Shown piece after piece: positions 1-11,175 of a stretch of DNA of 64,000 bases. The position numbers and the translations under genes were made by a program. This DNA is from Atherix ibis. Taxonomy: Eukaryota > Arthropoda > Insecta > Diptera > Athericidae. Below the pieces are notes generated by a model. The model was not told the origin of the DNA. It saw only the letters and a program-made list of their open reading frames with translations, and did no database searches. The stretch covers positions 88,915,270 to 88,979,269 of the forward strand of contig OY282607.1 of NCBI GenBank assembly GCA_958298945.1, written 5' to 3'. The stretch's first letter is position 1. The number at the start of each line of letters is the position of its first letter.

Positions 1-133
1 AATGGCGTCAAATTGAAAAATCTTAGAGGACAATTAACACCACCAAATATCCAAATTACGCACCTAAAATCACATATAGTTAGGGAATCAAAGAGGCCCT
101 ATATATGTAGTACTCAGAATTACCTGTTCAAAG
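1..133 (-). repeat. Jockey-type 3' dispersed repeat, left copy
   Basis: The block runs from 'aatggcgtcaaattg' to 'gtagtactcagaattacc'. Diverged copies of its pieces recur at about 5632-5695, 32960-33130 and 33325-33510. In the 33-kb copy it lies immediately beyond Jockey reverse-transcriptase coding sequence that reads leftward, so it is inferred to be the 3' untranslated end of a minus-strand Jockey-like retrotransposon. Part of it is repeated again at 1111-1235, on the other side of the satellite. Confidence 0.6.
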
Positions 134-1110
134 AGAAATTTTTACCGAATATTTTTATCGGAAATTTTTAGAGCAAATTTTTACAAAATATTTTTACAAA
201 AATTTTTACCGAAAATTTTTAGGGGAAATTTTTACCGAAAATTTTTAGCGGAAATTATTACCGAAATTTTTAACCGAAAATTTTTACCGAAAATTTTTAC
301 CGAATATTTTTACCGAATATTTTTACCGAATATTTTTACCGAAAATTTTGAACGAAAATTTTGAACGAAAATGTTTACCAAAAATATTTACCGAAAATTT
401 TTAGGGGAAATTTTACCGAAAATTTTAAGCGGAAATTTTTACCGAAAATTTTTACCGAAATTTATAACCGAAAATTTTTACCGAAAATTTTTACCAAAAA
501 TTTTTACAAAAAATTTTGAACGAAAATGTTTACCAAAAATATTTCCCGAAAATTTTTAAAGAAAATTTTTACCGGAAGTTTTTACCGAAAATTTGTTCCA
601 ACAATTTTTACCACAAATTTTTACCGAACATTTTTACCGAAAATATTGACCGAAAATTTTTACCACAAAGGTTGACCGAAAATTTTTACCAAAAATGTTT
701 ATCGAAAATGTTTACTAAAAATTTTGAACGAAAATGTTTACCAAAAATACTAACCGAAAATTTTTACCGACAATTTTTACCGAAAATTTTTACCAAAATT
801 TTTTACCAAAAATGTTGACGGAAAATTTTTGCCAAAAATGTTTATCGAAAATGTCTACCAAAAAATTTTTACCGCAAACTCTTACCGAACATGTTTACGG
901 AATATTTTTACCAGAAATTTCTACCGAACATTTTTACCAAAAATTTTTACGGAATATTTTTACCGAAAATTTTTACCGAAAATTATTACCGAAAATTATT
1001 ACCGAGAATTTGTACCGCAAATTCTTACCGAAAAATTTTACCGTACATTTTTACTGAAAATTTTTACCAAATATTTTTACCGAAAATTTTTAGCGGAAAT
1101 GTTTACAAAA
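134..1110. repeat. 13-bp satellite array
   Basis: About 75 head-to-tail copies of a 13-bp unit, consensus 'ttaccgaaaattt', with substitutions such as acc>agc or aaa>aat and occasional one-base indels. Because 13 is not a multiple of three and the unit has no stop in any plus-strand frame, long overlapping open frames appear whose translations repeat every 13 residues (for example NFYRKFLPK). These are artefacts of the repeat, not genes. The array sits within the Jockey 3' repeat, whose pieces flank it on both sides. Confidence 0.95.
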
Positions 1111-1235
1111 ACTTTTCGCATCTAAAATCACATATTCGGGGCTAAGAACAAATTGTTTATTTTAGGGCCATAGTGCTCGATATTTGGGAACCCTATCTTT
1201 GTAGTACTCAGAATTACCGACTCAAAGAGACTTTT
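1111..1235 (-). repeat. Jockey-type 3' dispersed repeat, right copy
   Basis: The motifs 'ctaaaatcacatat' and 'gtagtactcagaattacc' followed by 'ctcaaagagac' repeat the same words found at about 63-130. The satellite is therefore bracketed by a direct duplication of its host sequence, as expected if array growth involved duplication of the surrounding 3' unit. Confidence 0.6.
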
Positions 1236-1544
1236 AAAACCCCGTATATATATATTCGATCCATTTCAAGCTAGCAAATTTCTTTGAAAAATTATCAAAG
1301 CTTGCGGTTTTAATACCCAAACCGCGGATCTTCTACGCCCTCTATGGTCAGTTAAGGAGGCTATTGGGTTATCTGAAAAGTCATGACATTTTTTCATCAC
1401 AGATGGCGTTTCTTCATTTTTTGAAGCACTAGAATTATTTGCATTTCCATTATTGATATTCTATTTAATAGCTGATAGGTTAGGCTCCAGTTTTTGTGTG
1501 AAAATTATTTATTTATTTTCTATGGATTTTATGTCAAGTTGAAG

Positions 1545-2360
1545 ATGGAAGACCAAACTTTGCATTTTCGCCATATTTTAATTGTTTTACTTCTGTAAAG
1601 GGAAGAACGTATGCCAAACTTATGAAATATATCAAAAAGTTTCTGGTAACAATGCTCTACAGGAGTGTCAGTTCTGGTGATTTAGATCTCAATGACGTTC
1701 CTCGGTCAGAAACAGAATTCGAGGTTAATTGAGTAAATACAGCGTTAAACGGCGCGGGAAAATATAGTAACAGTGAAAATCCATCAATCAACCGTTCACG
1801 ACCACCTGAAAAAGCTGGGATACATAAGCAAGCTCCATATTTGAGGTATTCATGAATTCAAAGTTCTTCTTAGAGCACGCATACACATCTGTGACTTGCC
1901 CATTAAACAGGAAGAAAATGATCTTTTTTGGAGGCAATTGATAACTGGTGATAAGAAGTGTATTGTTTAAAATAATGTAACGCACAAACGTTGTTGATCC
2001 CGCTATGATGATCTGCTTTAAACGACAATGAAAGTGGCGGACTTTCAGCAGAGGAAGATTATGTTCTCAGTGTGGTGGGTCTTCGAACGTGTCCATTGTT
2101 TTGAGCTTCTACCAAGGAACTAAACAGAAGTGTACTATTGGCTATTAAACAGTTTGAAGGAATTCATTGTAAAAGAGTTGTGTTCGCTCTATCCAAAATT
2201 CCTTGCGTGTTTTGACCTTCAATTCAGATAAGGTTGCAAATTAGCACCTTGTTCAGTTCCTTACCAATAAAGACAGGTCCTCTATGAACAAGAAATGATA
2301 AAGCTTGCTGAAATATGGCAAAAGGCTGTCGAGCAAAATGAACAATACATCATTAATTGA
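1545..2360 (+). pseudogene. mariner transposase relic, SETMAR/Hsmar-like
   Basis: Degenerate IS630-Tc1-mariner transposase. The start reads MEDQTLHFRHIL, followed by SSGDLDLNDVPRSE (matching the family's SGDFDLEDEPRSGRP box). Around 1930 comes ITGDKK, which retains the first catalytic Asp of the TGDEKW motif. Then KIMFSVWW (around 2055; family VMLSVWWD) and, near the end, IKLAEIWQKAVEQN (family LPERWQKVVEQNG). There are several in-frame stops and frameshifts and no intact catalytic core, so it is inactive. The flanks at about 1375 and 2400 probably hold its eroded ends; I cannot define terminal repeats. The order and spacing of motifs match the family, so the assignment is secure although no frame stays open. 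Confidence 0.82.
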
Positions 2361-3425
2361 TCTTTGTTCTTCGTCAAGATCTTGCGTCATGATATTACAA
2401 GAAAGGCAAGTTTAACTTTAAATATATTTTTATTCTTAAGAACATATATTTTTTTAATTATTATTTTTAAATCACAAAATAGATAATCTATACAAAATTA
2501 GGGCATAGACATTTGGTGGGCATTTTACGATTAGAATAAAATCGATTTACTACTAAATTGAAGTAAAATTTATAAAATAAAGTCACAACAAATTTAGAAT
2601 AAAATATTTTATTTTACAAAAAGAATTACCCAAACTGAAAAAAAAGCCTATTTAAAAATATATTTTTTTTTGGGCAGAAAACTCATTAAAAATTAACATT
2701 TTCCGATGAACGTAAATTAATTAATATACCCAAAAGAACTTTAGTTAGATTTATTAAAATGATAGCATTTTTTCTAAGGGTAATATTATATAATTCCATA
2801 ATAGGTAGATCCTTTTCTATTCTTTGAAATAAAAATCATTTTCTATTAATACCAGTAAGGGTAAAAAAACATTCTCTTTTCTATCACGTTTTGATTGACT
2901 TGTTATCGCTTGGTTAAATGTTCTTCCTTCGTTCTATTATATGCTTTGCACTTGATTAAATTCAACCCCTAAATAGTGGGGTTTTGTATTCTAATTCAAT
3001 ACTTTTCGCTTGAATTATGTTTAATTAAAAATTTATTTATCTCAAGTTGATATTCACAAAGTTATTTACCGTAGCTGGTGCACAATTAAAAATTGTTTAA
3101 TCATTGTTGGAAAGGTTTAACCACCATTGGACTTGATAATAAATGTACCATAAAGTTTACCACAAGTACAAGGGTAAAAAAAAAACCGAAAATGGAAATA
3201 ATTCTACCAACAACCATTTAGAGTTTTCCTGATAATTATTGCCTATAATCTTTTCTGCCTTCATTTCCTTCCGAAATCGAAATAGGTTCATTGTTCTTGG
3301 TTATAAGAAAAATTATACCTTTCGTTATCAGATTTTTATTTTAAATATTAACCTCAAAATAATGATAACCATCATTTTAATTAAAAATGAATAGAGGCAA
3401 TCCTATTTTATTTTTTAAATTTTTT
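2361..3425. other. AT-rich intergenic DNA
   Basis: Nothing recognisable: A/T homopolymer runs, no sustained open frame, no transposase or reverse-transcriptase words. Confidence 0.6.
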
Positions 3426-4420
3426 TTACAGATATCTACAACTACACATAATAACAAGCAGATTTATACAATAGTAATAATTAAGATGAATTGAAGTTTC
3501 TCCTGCTAGCGTGTGTTTATGTTTAGATTTAGTATTTTAGTAAATCATGTGACCAGTTACACTTAAGGTGTTTTTAGGATTGGAGATATAAGAATGGAAC
3601 TTTTTATAACAATAGTATTCCGAACATTAAAAGGTGAGCATCGCCAATTCTATCGAGTATTTTTTATTGAAGAAATTAGATTTGACGAGTTTAGTAGAGG
3701 CCCAGAGTTCTAGTCCGTAAGTCGATACGGGTTTTAATTGGGCATTTGCTGTTTATGGTGAGGTTTTTTTTTTGATTTAGAACTATTTTAAAATAACAAG
3801 TAGATTTTCTGAAATTGAAGGGAACAGTAATATGACACATAATAAAGGAATAAACATCCATTGATGCTCATCTAAATCGTATGATTTATTTTCATAAAGT
3901 TATGAAATCTCGTGGCCCAAATAATAGGGACTATCAAAAATTGCTCAGAGAATTTTCGATTGGAGGGATTCGTTTCCAATGGAATTGGAATGCTTGTTTA
4001 ACCCCTTAATTTCTATTCCATATGCCCATATGGGTCCGATTTCCGCATTGTATAGTCGATCTTTTTTTTGTCAATGCTCAATTTTTGTCATCTATCTAAA
4101 AGTTGTTTGGTTAATGGCGAAGAGTAAAAGTAGCATGAACACTATTTTTTTTCGTTTACTTTTACTCTCCACTTTCTGAACCAGTTTTGAAGGGAATCAA
4201 TATGAGAGCGTAAATGGTTGGATGAGAGTATTTTGATATTAGTCACGTGACAGGATAGCATATATAGCTATTAAGGAAGGAATATCATGAATATAAATAT
4301 TATATAGAAAAGGACCAAGAATGCTATGCTGAAGAATACCGGTAAGAATATGGAATTTATCAGAAATTTCGACAATTTCAATTACTTGAAAATTTCTTTC
4401 GGAGATGTAAAATTTATGAT
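3426..4420 (-). mobile_element. Jockey-like retrotransposon 3' fragment
   Basis: Read on the minus strand, 4330-4300 resembles a worn 'GVPQGSVLGP' reverse-transcriptase box. Near 4060-3995 the translation gives LYNAEIGPIWAYGIEIKG, matching the Jockey C-terminal motif LLYKTILKPIWTYGIQLWG. A second, weaker copy of the same motif lies at about 3740-3700 (PIKTRIDLRTRTLGL). Downstream (3640-3430) are the shared 3' words 'tagcgtgtgtttatgtt' and 'agtattttagtaaat' that recur at 16.9, 17.06 and 33.6 kb. The coding part is broken by stops. Two copies of the C-terminal motif suggest a duplication or two overlapping truncated insertions. Confidence 0.7.
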
Positions 4421-5631
4421 CAGTTTAGATTGTTAATTCTTAACATAAAAACTTAGAGTTTTGTGATATGTTACTATTATTAAGATGAATGGAGGACATG
4501 GTGTGCTGTGGAGAGTAAAAGTTACGTGGTTTTAAAGTATTTGAATTTGCATTTGGGAAATTTTGAAAGCAAAATCAGATATTTAACTATTATAGAGCCA
4601 TTATTGGAGTGATATTTCAGAGTCTATCAGCTTAATTTACTTAAAGAAATTTTTAAATTTTCAATTGCCTTTTAGAAATTTTTTTTTTAATACTCTAACT
4701 TTACTAAAGTTTACTTATTGTTTACTGTAAATTACCTCGAAAAAATTGCAATAAAAGTTAGGTTTTTTCGCTCTTCTTTGCTTTGTTTTTTTTCAAAAAT
4801 AAATTCCATCTAAAATTATAAAAAATTCCATCTAAAAATAAAGCATTTTATTTTCGACATTATAAAAATTCCCTCTGAATCATCAGCCAAATTTGCTTGA
4901 CAGAAAATTTCAACAATATTGCAAAAAAAAAATTCTTAAACATACTAAACTGACATTAAAATCTTAAATGACTTTCAAATTAAGTCATTTTAATTTACAG
5001 ATGAAAATTCAAGTTAATTTTAAATACTCGTAAAAAATAATACAAATTTTGATTCGAAGGGGTTGACATACTGAATAAATCATTCCGTTAAGATGTGCAC
5101 CGCTCCATGTAAATGTTGATATGATGAAAAATTGCACCGATGTCAAAAATTTGATTTAAAGGATAATTTTTTCTGACAGACCATATTGCAGGAAAGAAGA
5201 TGTGAAGTTTTTTTTTGAGTATACATTTTCAAATAGTGTCCCCAAAATTTGAGAAGTTTCTATCTGATATTTTTATGTTGATATAAAATTGGCTTAAAAA
5301 AATTATTTATAAAAATATCATTTTTTTTTTTGTGACTTAAAGTTCGATTTTTTAAAGTGAGATTATGGAAAATTTATATTTTAAATTTTATAAATGCGAT
5401 AATACAAAAGGTTCTGTAATTTATGCTTTTAAAAAATATAGTTAAATTAAGGAAACTTAATAATATTCAAATATCCGCAAGTAGACTCATACAGGACTTG
5501 ATCCTTTTGTGGTATTTGTGATAAATTTTCATGAGGCTGTAATTCTACCAATTGGTTTTTATATTCTCTCAAAATTTAAAGATTGTCGGTTTAAATAAGA
5601 TTTTTTAAGTAGCCTTACAGGAAACAATTCA
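4421..5631. other. AT-rich intergenic DNA
   Basis: No gene signal. A short stretch near 4485-4530 shares 'gtggagagtaaa' with Jockey copies elsewhere. The rest is low-complexity A/T DNA. Confidence 0.5.
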
Positions 5632-5695
5632 ACGGCATCAAATTGCATGATCTTGGAGGGCAATTGACAGTACCAAATGTCAAAATTACGCGTTC
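5632..5695 (-). repeat. Jockey 3' dispersed repeat fragment
   Basis: 'cggcatcaaattgcatgat' followed by 'cttggagggcaattga' matches the repeat seen at 1-60, 32966 and 33335 with scattered substitutions. Confidence 0.65.
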
Positions 5696-5704
5696 TATTG
5701 AATT

Positions 5705-5842
5705 TTTTTTTGTGGGTTTTATGGTGTATTTTTTTTTTTGAACCACATACTGTATAAATTTAAATTCTTAGTTCATGGTAACTAAGAATTTTAATTTGGA
5801 CCAAATGTGGTTCAAAAAAAGAGCACCACAAGCCACGAACTT
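5705..5842. repeat. Imperfect foldback (MITE-like) repeat
   Basis: Nested inverted matches share a centre near 5776. 'aaattcttagtt' pairs with 'aactaagaattt', 'tttgaaccacat' with 'atgtggttcaaa', and the outer 'tgtgggttttatggtg' with 'caccacaagccacg'. The arms are about 60 nt with small internal mismatches and a loop of a few bases. The size and structure fit a miniature inverted-repeat or foldback element. No target-site duplication was established. Confidence 0.6.
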
Positions 5843-7017
5843 TCCTTTATTAATTAAAAAAAAAAAACCGGTTAAGTATACCTTCAGACCCAAAAGCACA
5901 CAAGACAGCCACATTTTGCGGATACAATGGCTTCTTCATAATTTTTAATGCAATTTTACTTAATATCGCATCTCCTTTATGGCAATTAATCTACTTGTCT
6001 TTAAATAAATACAGACATTTTTCGGTTTCAGACCTCAATCTCATCTTAAAGTGCAAAACGAGGCTACACCAGAGTAACTATTATTTAGTGGCAGAGACTG
6101 GGAGGTAATTTCTGAAACCACAATATGAAAAAGAAAAACTGTACTTATTTTTAGGCAAATAGATTAATTACAATAAAAGCGATAAACCAAAGAAAAAAGG
6201 CTCCAAAGTAGGTTAAATAATATGCATAATCTTATTCTTACTGAATTAAGTTTCTTAGGATCTCTCACTTATAGAAACTTTCTATTGTAAATGATTTATT
6301 TTAATAACAATTGACTAGACAATATTTTCTATCATCTTCTACGTATATTTGATTCAACTTGAATATAAAATAAATTGTAGGATGGAAGAGCCTTTATACG
6401 AAGTCAGAAATGGCACGTTCAATTTCAAGCGTCGCAAATCATCGATGCTCTATTCCAGAGATTGTTGATTTTTGTATATATTTCTTCTTAGGATTATTAT
6501 AAATAATATCGTACTTTGTGCATCTCTGCACTTTCACGGTTGAATTGAAACTACAATACAAACATTTTGTCGAGGACAGATAGTTAGATAGGCGACATGA
6601 TATAGCCGACAATATTTGCACTGAATTGGAGAATTTTCATTTCGGTTTGGATTCTTTGCAAAGTCACTAGTTCTGCTCGTACAGTTGCACCTGAGAGCAA
6701 GTTTCCTCCTATACGCCTTCGAATTGATGGAATTTAGTTTTTCGATTCGATTGTGATTTTCATTGAAATGTTCGGTTTGTTTCAATGCAATTCGATATTT
6801 TCTGCCATTTGACATTGTTGACATGGACTGCATCGGCACATACACTATCTATTCATACAAAGTTTAGCTGGCGGCGTTATCGAAGATAAATTGTGGAAGA
6901 ATCAGACGTAATCGAATCGAATCCAATCCAATCGATTTAGTTTTGCAAACTATGCTCCCGGGAAAAATGTTGGCACCACTGCTAAGTTTCGGTTGGTAGA
7001 TGAGAAATACTAGGTAG
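5843..7017. other. Intergenic DNA with one unassigned minus-strand frame
   Basis: Mostly AT-rich. At 6845-6534 on the minus strand an open frame with an internal ATG (MQSMSTMSNGRKYRIAL...) contains one C-x2-C pair (QCKYC). It has no recognisable domain and no splice or promoter context, so it may be chance. Base composition rises toward the coding-like block that follows. Confidence 0.35.
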
Positions 7018-7176
7018 ATGAAGGGTGAAGCGGGAGGTTTTCTCTACATTCGAGGACAATACAAAACATCATCTGCAGAAATGAAGGCGTGGCTGCAAAT
7101 GCATTTTGCCGCGAGATATTTATTGAACGGACGTCTTCGAGGTGGTGTGCATTGTAGACATCATAGCCAGATCAAG
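7018..7176 (+). CDS. Candidate coding exon, unknown protein
   Basis: A 159-bp open segment (53 codons) from an ATG, reading MKGEAGGFLYIRGQYK..., ends in frame at a strong donor site, AAG|GTAAGTCAG (GT at 7177). Composition is richer in G and C than the surroundings. It is followed on the same strand by other protein-like but interrupted segments at 7323-7514, 7604-7831, 8088-8351 and 8539-8817, so it could be the first preserved exon of a decaying gene. I recognise no domain. The minus strand of 7261-7481 is also open, so strand choice is not certain. Confidence 0.3.
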
Positions 7177-8087
7177 GTAAGTCAGTTCATAATTGATCAA
7201 TAATAATGGCAAACGTGAAAATATGAAACGGTACTTCGGACGAAGACAATTCCCGTTTAATTAGTTACGGTTGTTCAACTCCTTCAAGACTTTCCAGCTC
7301 AGTCGCCAGGCAATGGCAGTAATTGGGAAGAAATTGGCGCGACGAAAGCCATAATTTCCAGCAGAACAATAGCAAGGCGGATGCATTTGCCTATACCGAT
7401 AATTATCGCCCTGATAGTGTATCGAACTTAATCGAGACCAGGAAACAACATGCAGCGGGTGTGCCATCCTGGAGACATTTGCAATCCTCTCAACCTAAAT
7501 ACATGATAAAATAATACCTGCATCACATGGACCCTCTTAGCGGATGCTCCGAATCGATTTGGAATTCACATTATTCATTAGTGATTTCATGGATCAATAA
7601 AATGTGAACTTTTTTCTGATCAATGACAAATCGCTAAAACTATGCAAATTTGAGTTCATTTATCATTCTTTGATGGACACGGACTCGGCCAAAACTCCTG
7701 TACTAAACTATGGAACTTGTCGAATTCAAATCAGTCAGTCACTTTGTCACCAAAACCAACTACGATTACTGTCAATTTACGGTGAATCATTGACTTACAA
7801 AGCCATTCCATACACACCGTTTGACATGTAATTCAGCGCGTTTACCAAATTTAAAATGCATCCACAATACCTCAGATAGGTTTATTGACAAAACTCCATA
7901 AACAAAACTATAAACGCGCGATCATTCCATCCAGGATCTCAAACAGAGATGTTTCTGCTGCTCCTGAGCAAACAACGAATATTGGGTGATTAAGTGCGTA
8001 TGATTCGTGGACTGGTTCCAAACCATCTGAACTTCACTGAATATACGCTTCCATAATTCAAAGTTTTGCATAAAATCTGAATACAAT

Positions 8088-8351
8088 GTGACGATGGCGA
8101 TGACGATGACGATGACAGAATCCCAACCGCCGATACTTTACGATGATTTCTTCAAATTGGTCCATATTGGCCCCTCGTCCAACAATATCCAAGATATGCC
8201 GCCATCGAATACAGAAGCCGTTCATCGCCATATTCTTTATCAAATAACCGACCAGCTACTTAATATATATCGTCAGTATTATGTCGACTGGTTGTGCTCA
8301 TTCAGAAAATCACTTGACATGCAAAATTCCATCAATCATAGTCGCCAATAA
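8088..8351 (+). CDS. Coding-like segment, unknown
   Basis: An open frame of 87 codons beginning with a short GATGAC-type repeat (MTMAMTMTMTE), then a well-mixed sequence including ILYDDFFKLVHIGPSS and the amphipathic stretch HRHILYQITDQLLNIYRQYY. Composition and residue mix look like real protein rather than chance AT-rich translation. It may be part of the same decayed gene as 7018-7176 and 8539-8817. No family is recognised, there is no clear acceptor or donor, and the terminal stop is genomic. Confidence 0.3.
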   Translation: MTMAMTMTMTESQPPILYDDFFKLVHIGPSSNNIQDMPPSNTEAVHRHILYQITDQLLNIYRQYYVDWLCSFRKSLDMQNSINHSRQ

Positions 8352-8538
8352 CACGCAAATCTGTCAATTGTGCGCACGGGAATCGCGAAGCCACGGAGAA
8401 GAAAATTATTCTAAGAAGTTTGCTCGTTTCTCGCAGACTGGCAGGGATCAACAAAATAACATTACACTCTGAAATCCTTTCGAGTTCCATTGTTACCTTT
8501 TTGACACTTTCGTCTGAGACTCCATAAACTTACCTGAG

Positions 8539-8817
8539 ATTTGGCCAAATACCACTCGTCGAAGGTAAATGAATTTTTGACCAAAAATTCCAACGCAACA
8601 TTCGCTGTGTTGGCATCACATTCACCTGCCTTGAGGATGACGGTCTGGGATGCCAAAGAATATACCCATTTTCGTGCATGGTTTTCATTTTGAAGTCGTT
8701 ATCATAAATGCCGGTATACTCGGTGCGGTTGTTGTCGCCTTCCTCTTTATCGTTCTTGTTGTTTGTGGCATTGTCAATACTCAAGAAATCTACTTATCCC
8801 AGGATATTGTTACTTAA
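8539..8817 (+). pseudogene. Relic of a single-pass membrane protein C-terminus
   Basis: From 8539 the plus strand reads LAKYHSSKVNEFLTKNSNA, then ALRMTVWDAKEYTHFRAWFSF, and hits a stop after a TTTT run. Shifting frame by one base there continues as EVVIINAGILGAVVVAFLF, then IVLVVCGIVNTQEIYLSQDI and a stop at 8815-8817. The second part is a textbook transmembrane helix of about 23 hydrophobic residues with a short tail. Taken together they look like an ectodomain end, one helix and a short cytoplasmic tail, broken by one frameshift. CTGAG at 8534-8538 could be the acceptor. A competing minus-strand reading (ending at a CAG|GTAAG donor at 8534) is also open, so the call is tentative. Confidence 0.35.
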
Positions 8818-10492
8818 TATACTCGACTACATCATAATAATGTTGCCGCAGTGTAACGACAATCCCTTGAATGATGGTGAATAGAGTTCACAACCGCTAA
8901 ATCAGTTGTAGAAGTACCCAGATTGGCCTCCTTTGCTCCGCCAACATCATCATTAACAATAATAAAATGAGTTATGAAAAATGTTTTGACGTCAATTGTC
9001 GCATTCTGTGATTGTTCAAGGGTTTTGCGGAGGATTTACATTTAACTCCTCCACAATGGCAAAAAGTAATTTCACTCGTCGACAAGAGCACATTTCCCTA
9101 TAAGCACGATGCCTTAGAAGACGATCCGCTCCGTTAGCTCTACAATGAAAAGTTTACATGGCAAAAAGAATCGGCTAAAAAGTCTAAAATTTCATGATTT
9201 ATGATGGCTCGTTGCCTTGGATTAAGGACGAAAGGAAAGATTTCTGCTAACAATAGGCTTCTGTGTTCAGAGCTATTCAATATAACAATATGAAGTAATT
9301 TTGTACGAAAAATTGCCTATTTTGGTTTCTTGGCAAAATATGAGCCGTCAACACAATTCGTTCCCATTAAATATTATATTTTGTACTCTTGGTGATACTT
9401 GTACGTCAATTATTTTATATTTTCCTATTGTTATTATTATTATTATTATTTTTGATTAAGAAAATTTTATATTTGTTAGGAATTTTAACAAAACTGCGTG
9501 GAGTAGCAGATAATTCCCTACCAACTTTTTTTCTGACTAGGACAAAGTAAATACAATTTTTAAAGGATGCCAAACCTTATTATAAGAAAGAGAATAAAAT
9601 TAATAACTGAGCTTGAAAATTCATTTTGGCATCATTCATAAATCTTCCAAATTCATGAGCAGTGAACATACTTTTTCGCAGATACCTTTTCGAGCAAAAA
9701 AGTAGTCGAAATTCTAAAAATTTTAGCCGAATTATTCGCGTTATTAATTATGGAATGGACGTGTCCGAAATGCCTAATGCGGTGAAGCGTTCCACCTCTG
9801 AAGTAGAGATGATTGCATTTTTGACAAACTGATTGTATATACACATATGACTGGACATACCAGAAATTCACCACAATAATCAATTCAGTGTAAAAAAATC
9901 AATTTTCCAAAAGGTTTCCATTTACTAGACTCGCATCGATCCATCAATGACAAATTTAGTTGTTAATGTAATTGAGCATGCCAATCGGTCCGGAATATTT
10001 GCTTTTTATTCAAAATATGCAACGAAATCGGCATTCCTTAAATTTATTCTCGATTAAGGCTCTAAATCTGCGAATAGTTTGGTTCCAACTTTATTCGTCG
10101 TTATGCGTTTTTTCTTCGAATTGGAAAACGGAAACAATTCAATGGAAATTTTATAGCAAAAATTTTCAATGGCATTTTTACTAATTTCAACTAAATTTTT
10201 TTTTATAAGGATCCTATACAAATTTGTGCTTTTGTAGATACAAGATAGAAAAGGGGATTTTTACTTATAGTACAAGATAAAAAATAGGAAATAGTAAAAA
10301 AAGGAAAACTTACTTGTTCTGGTATAATATTAATAGAAGCCAGATTTAAGATAAATAAATTTTTAATTTAAATATGCAAAAGGACTTTAAGGATGAAACA
10401 AATTTTTGCAGTATAAATTATAAAAATTACTGACACAAAAAATTTAGGTTATAGCAAGAGTCCTTAGAAAAAAATTGAACAATTTTTTCAAG
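8818..10492. other. Intergenic DNA
   Basis: A trinucleotide (tta) run near 9430-9450 and otherwise unremarkable AT-rich sequence. Short open frames have no recognisable content. Confidence 0.5.
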
Positions 10493-11165
10493 GACAAAGG
10501 CATGAGTTACGAGGTATGGTATAAGTCAGTACTTACAGTAATCTGGCAACATTGCGGATTTCTGTATAGGTTGTGCCCTAGACCATCCTAGACGTGCAGG
10601 ACAAGCTTGAACCTCGTTTGGTAAGTACATGACCCTGGAGAGGATGACAAGTGAAGATATATTTTTGTAGTGCTTTTCAAAATATATAACATCCAAATTT
10701 GAAGTCACAATATCTCATCAAATTTTGTGTTAAGCTTTAAAAAAATAAATAAAAGAACATCACTCAGAGAGGCACTACATGAAGTTTCTTATAAAGAAAA
10801 GTCCTTTAAAGGCTAACAAAGGTTTCTCTTGAAAGGCGGCTCAGAAAAAGGTTTCTTCGCCAGACACATGGATGCACCCAATCACACGGCCTTCTCTATC
10901 AACGTGTTTCCGTCGGAGAAAAGGGTTGCTCTTGTTTCCAAGGCCTCCTATTTATATGATCAAAGTCCGAGTAATTTTTTCCTTTCCCAATGTACTTGGA
11001 AGGACGATTTTTTTATACTGTATATCCAAAGGAGTATAAAATCTTACAGGACTACAACGAAAAGTGGAAGCAATGCCTCCATTGTTTTATAGCTACTCAA
11101 AAGCTTTTCTTGATTTAATTTTTCCGGGAATACTATTTTCAACCGAGCATAGCCTACGCTTTTAT
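10493..11165 (+). mobile_element. mariner-like element relic, copy A1
   Basis: Begins with 'acaaaggcatgagttacgag', repeated almost exactly at 11176, and ends near 'gcatagcctacgcttttat', repeated near 12650. Inside are transposase C-terminal remnants: APNHTAFSINVF (family HDNAPxHTAxS), then DQSPSNFFL (family YSPDLxPCDFFLF), then EKWKQCLHCFIATQ (family KWxxCLHRCIAAQGNYFE). The frame is broken and the second catalytic Asp box is eroded. About 100 bp near 10560-10680 is absent from copy A2. Confidence 0.7.
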
Positions 11166-11175
11166 TTGCAATGAG

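Noticed and set aside
371..1145. Several overlapping plus-strand open frames of 62-107 codons with FYRKFLP-type text
   Set aside because: They are translations of a 13-bp tandem repeat that lacks stops in every plus frame.
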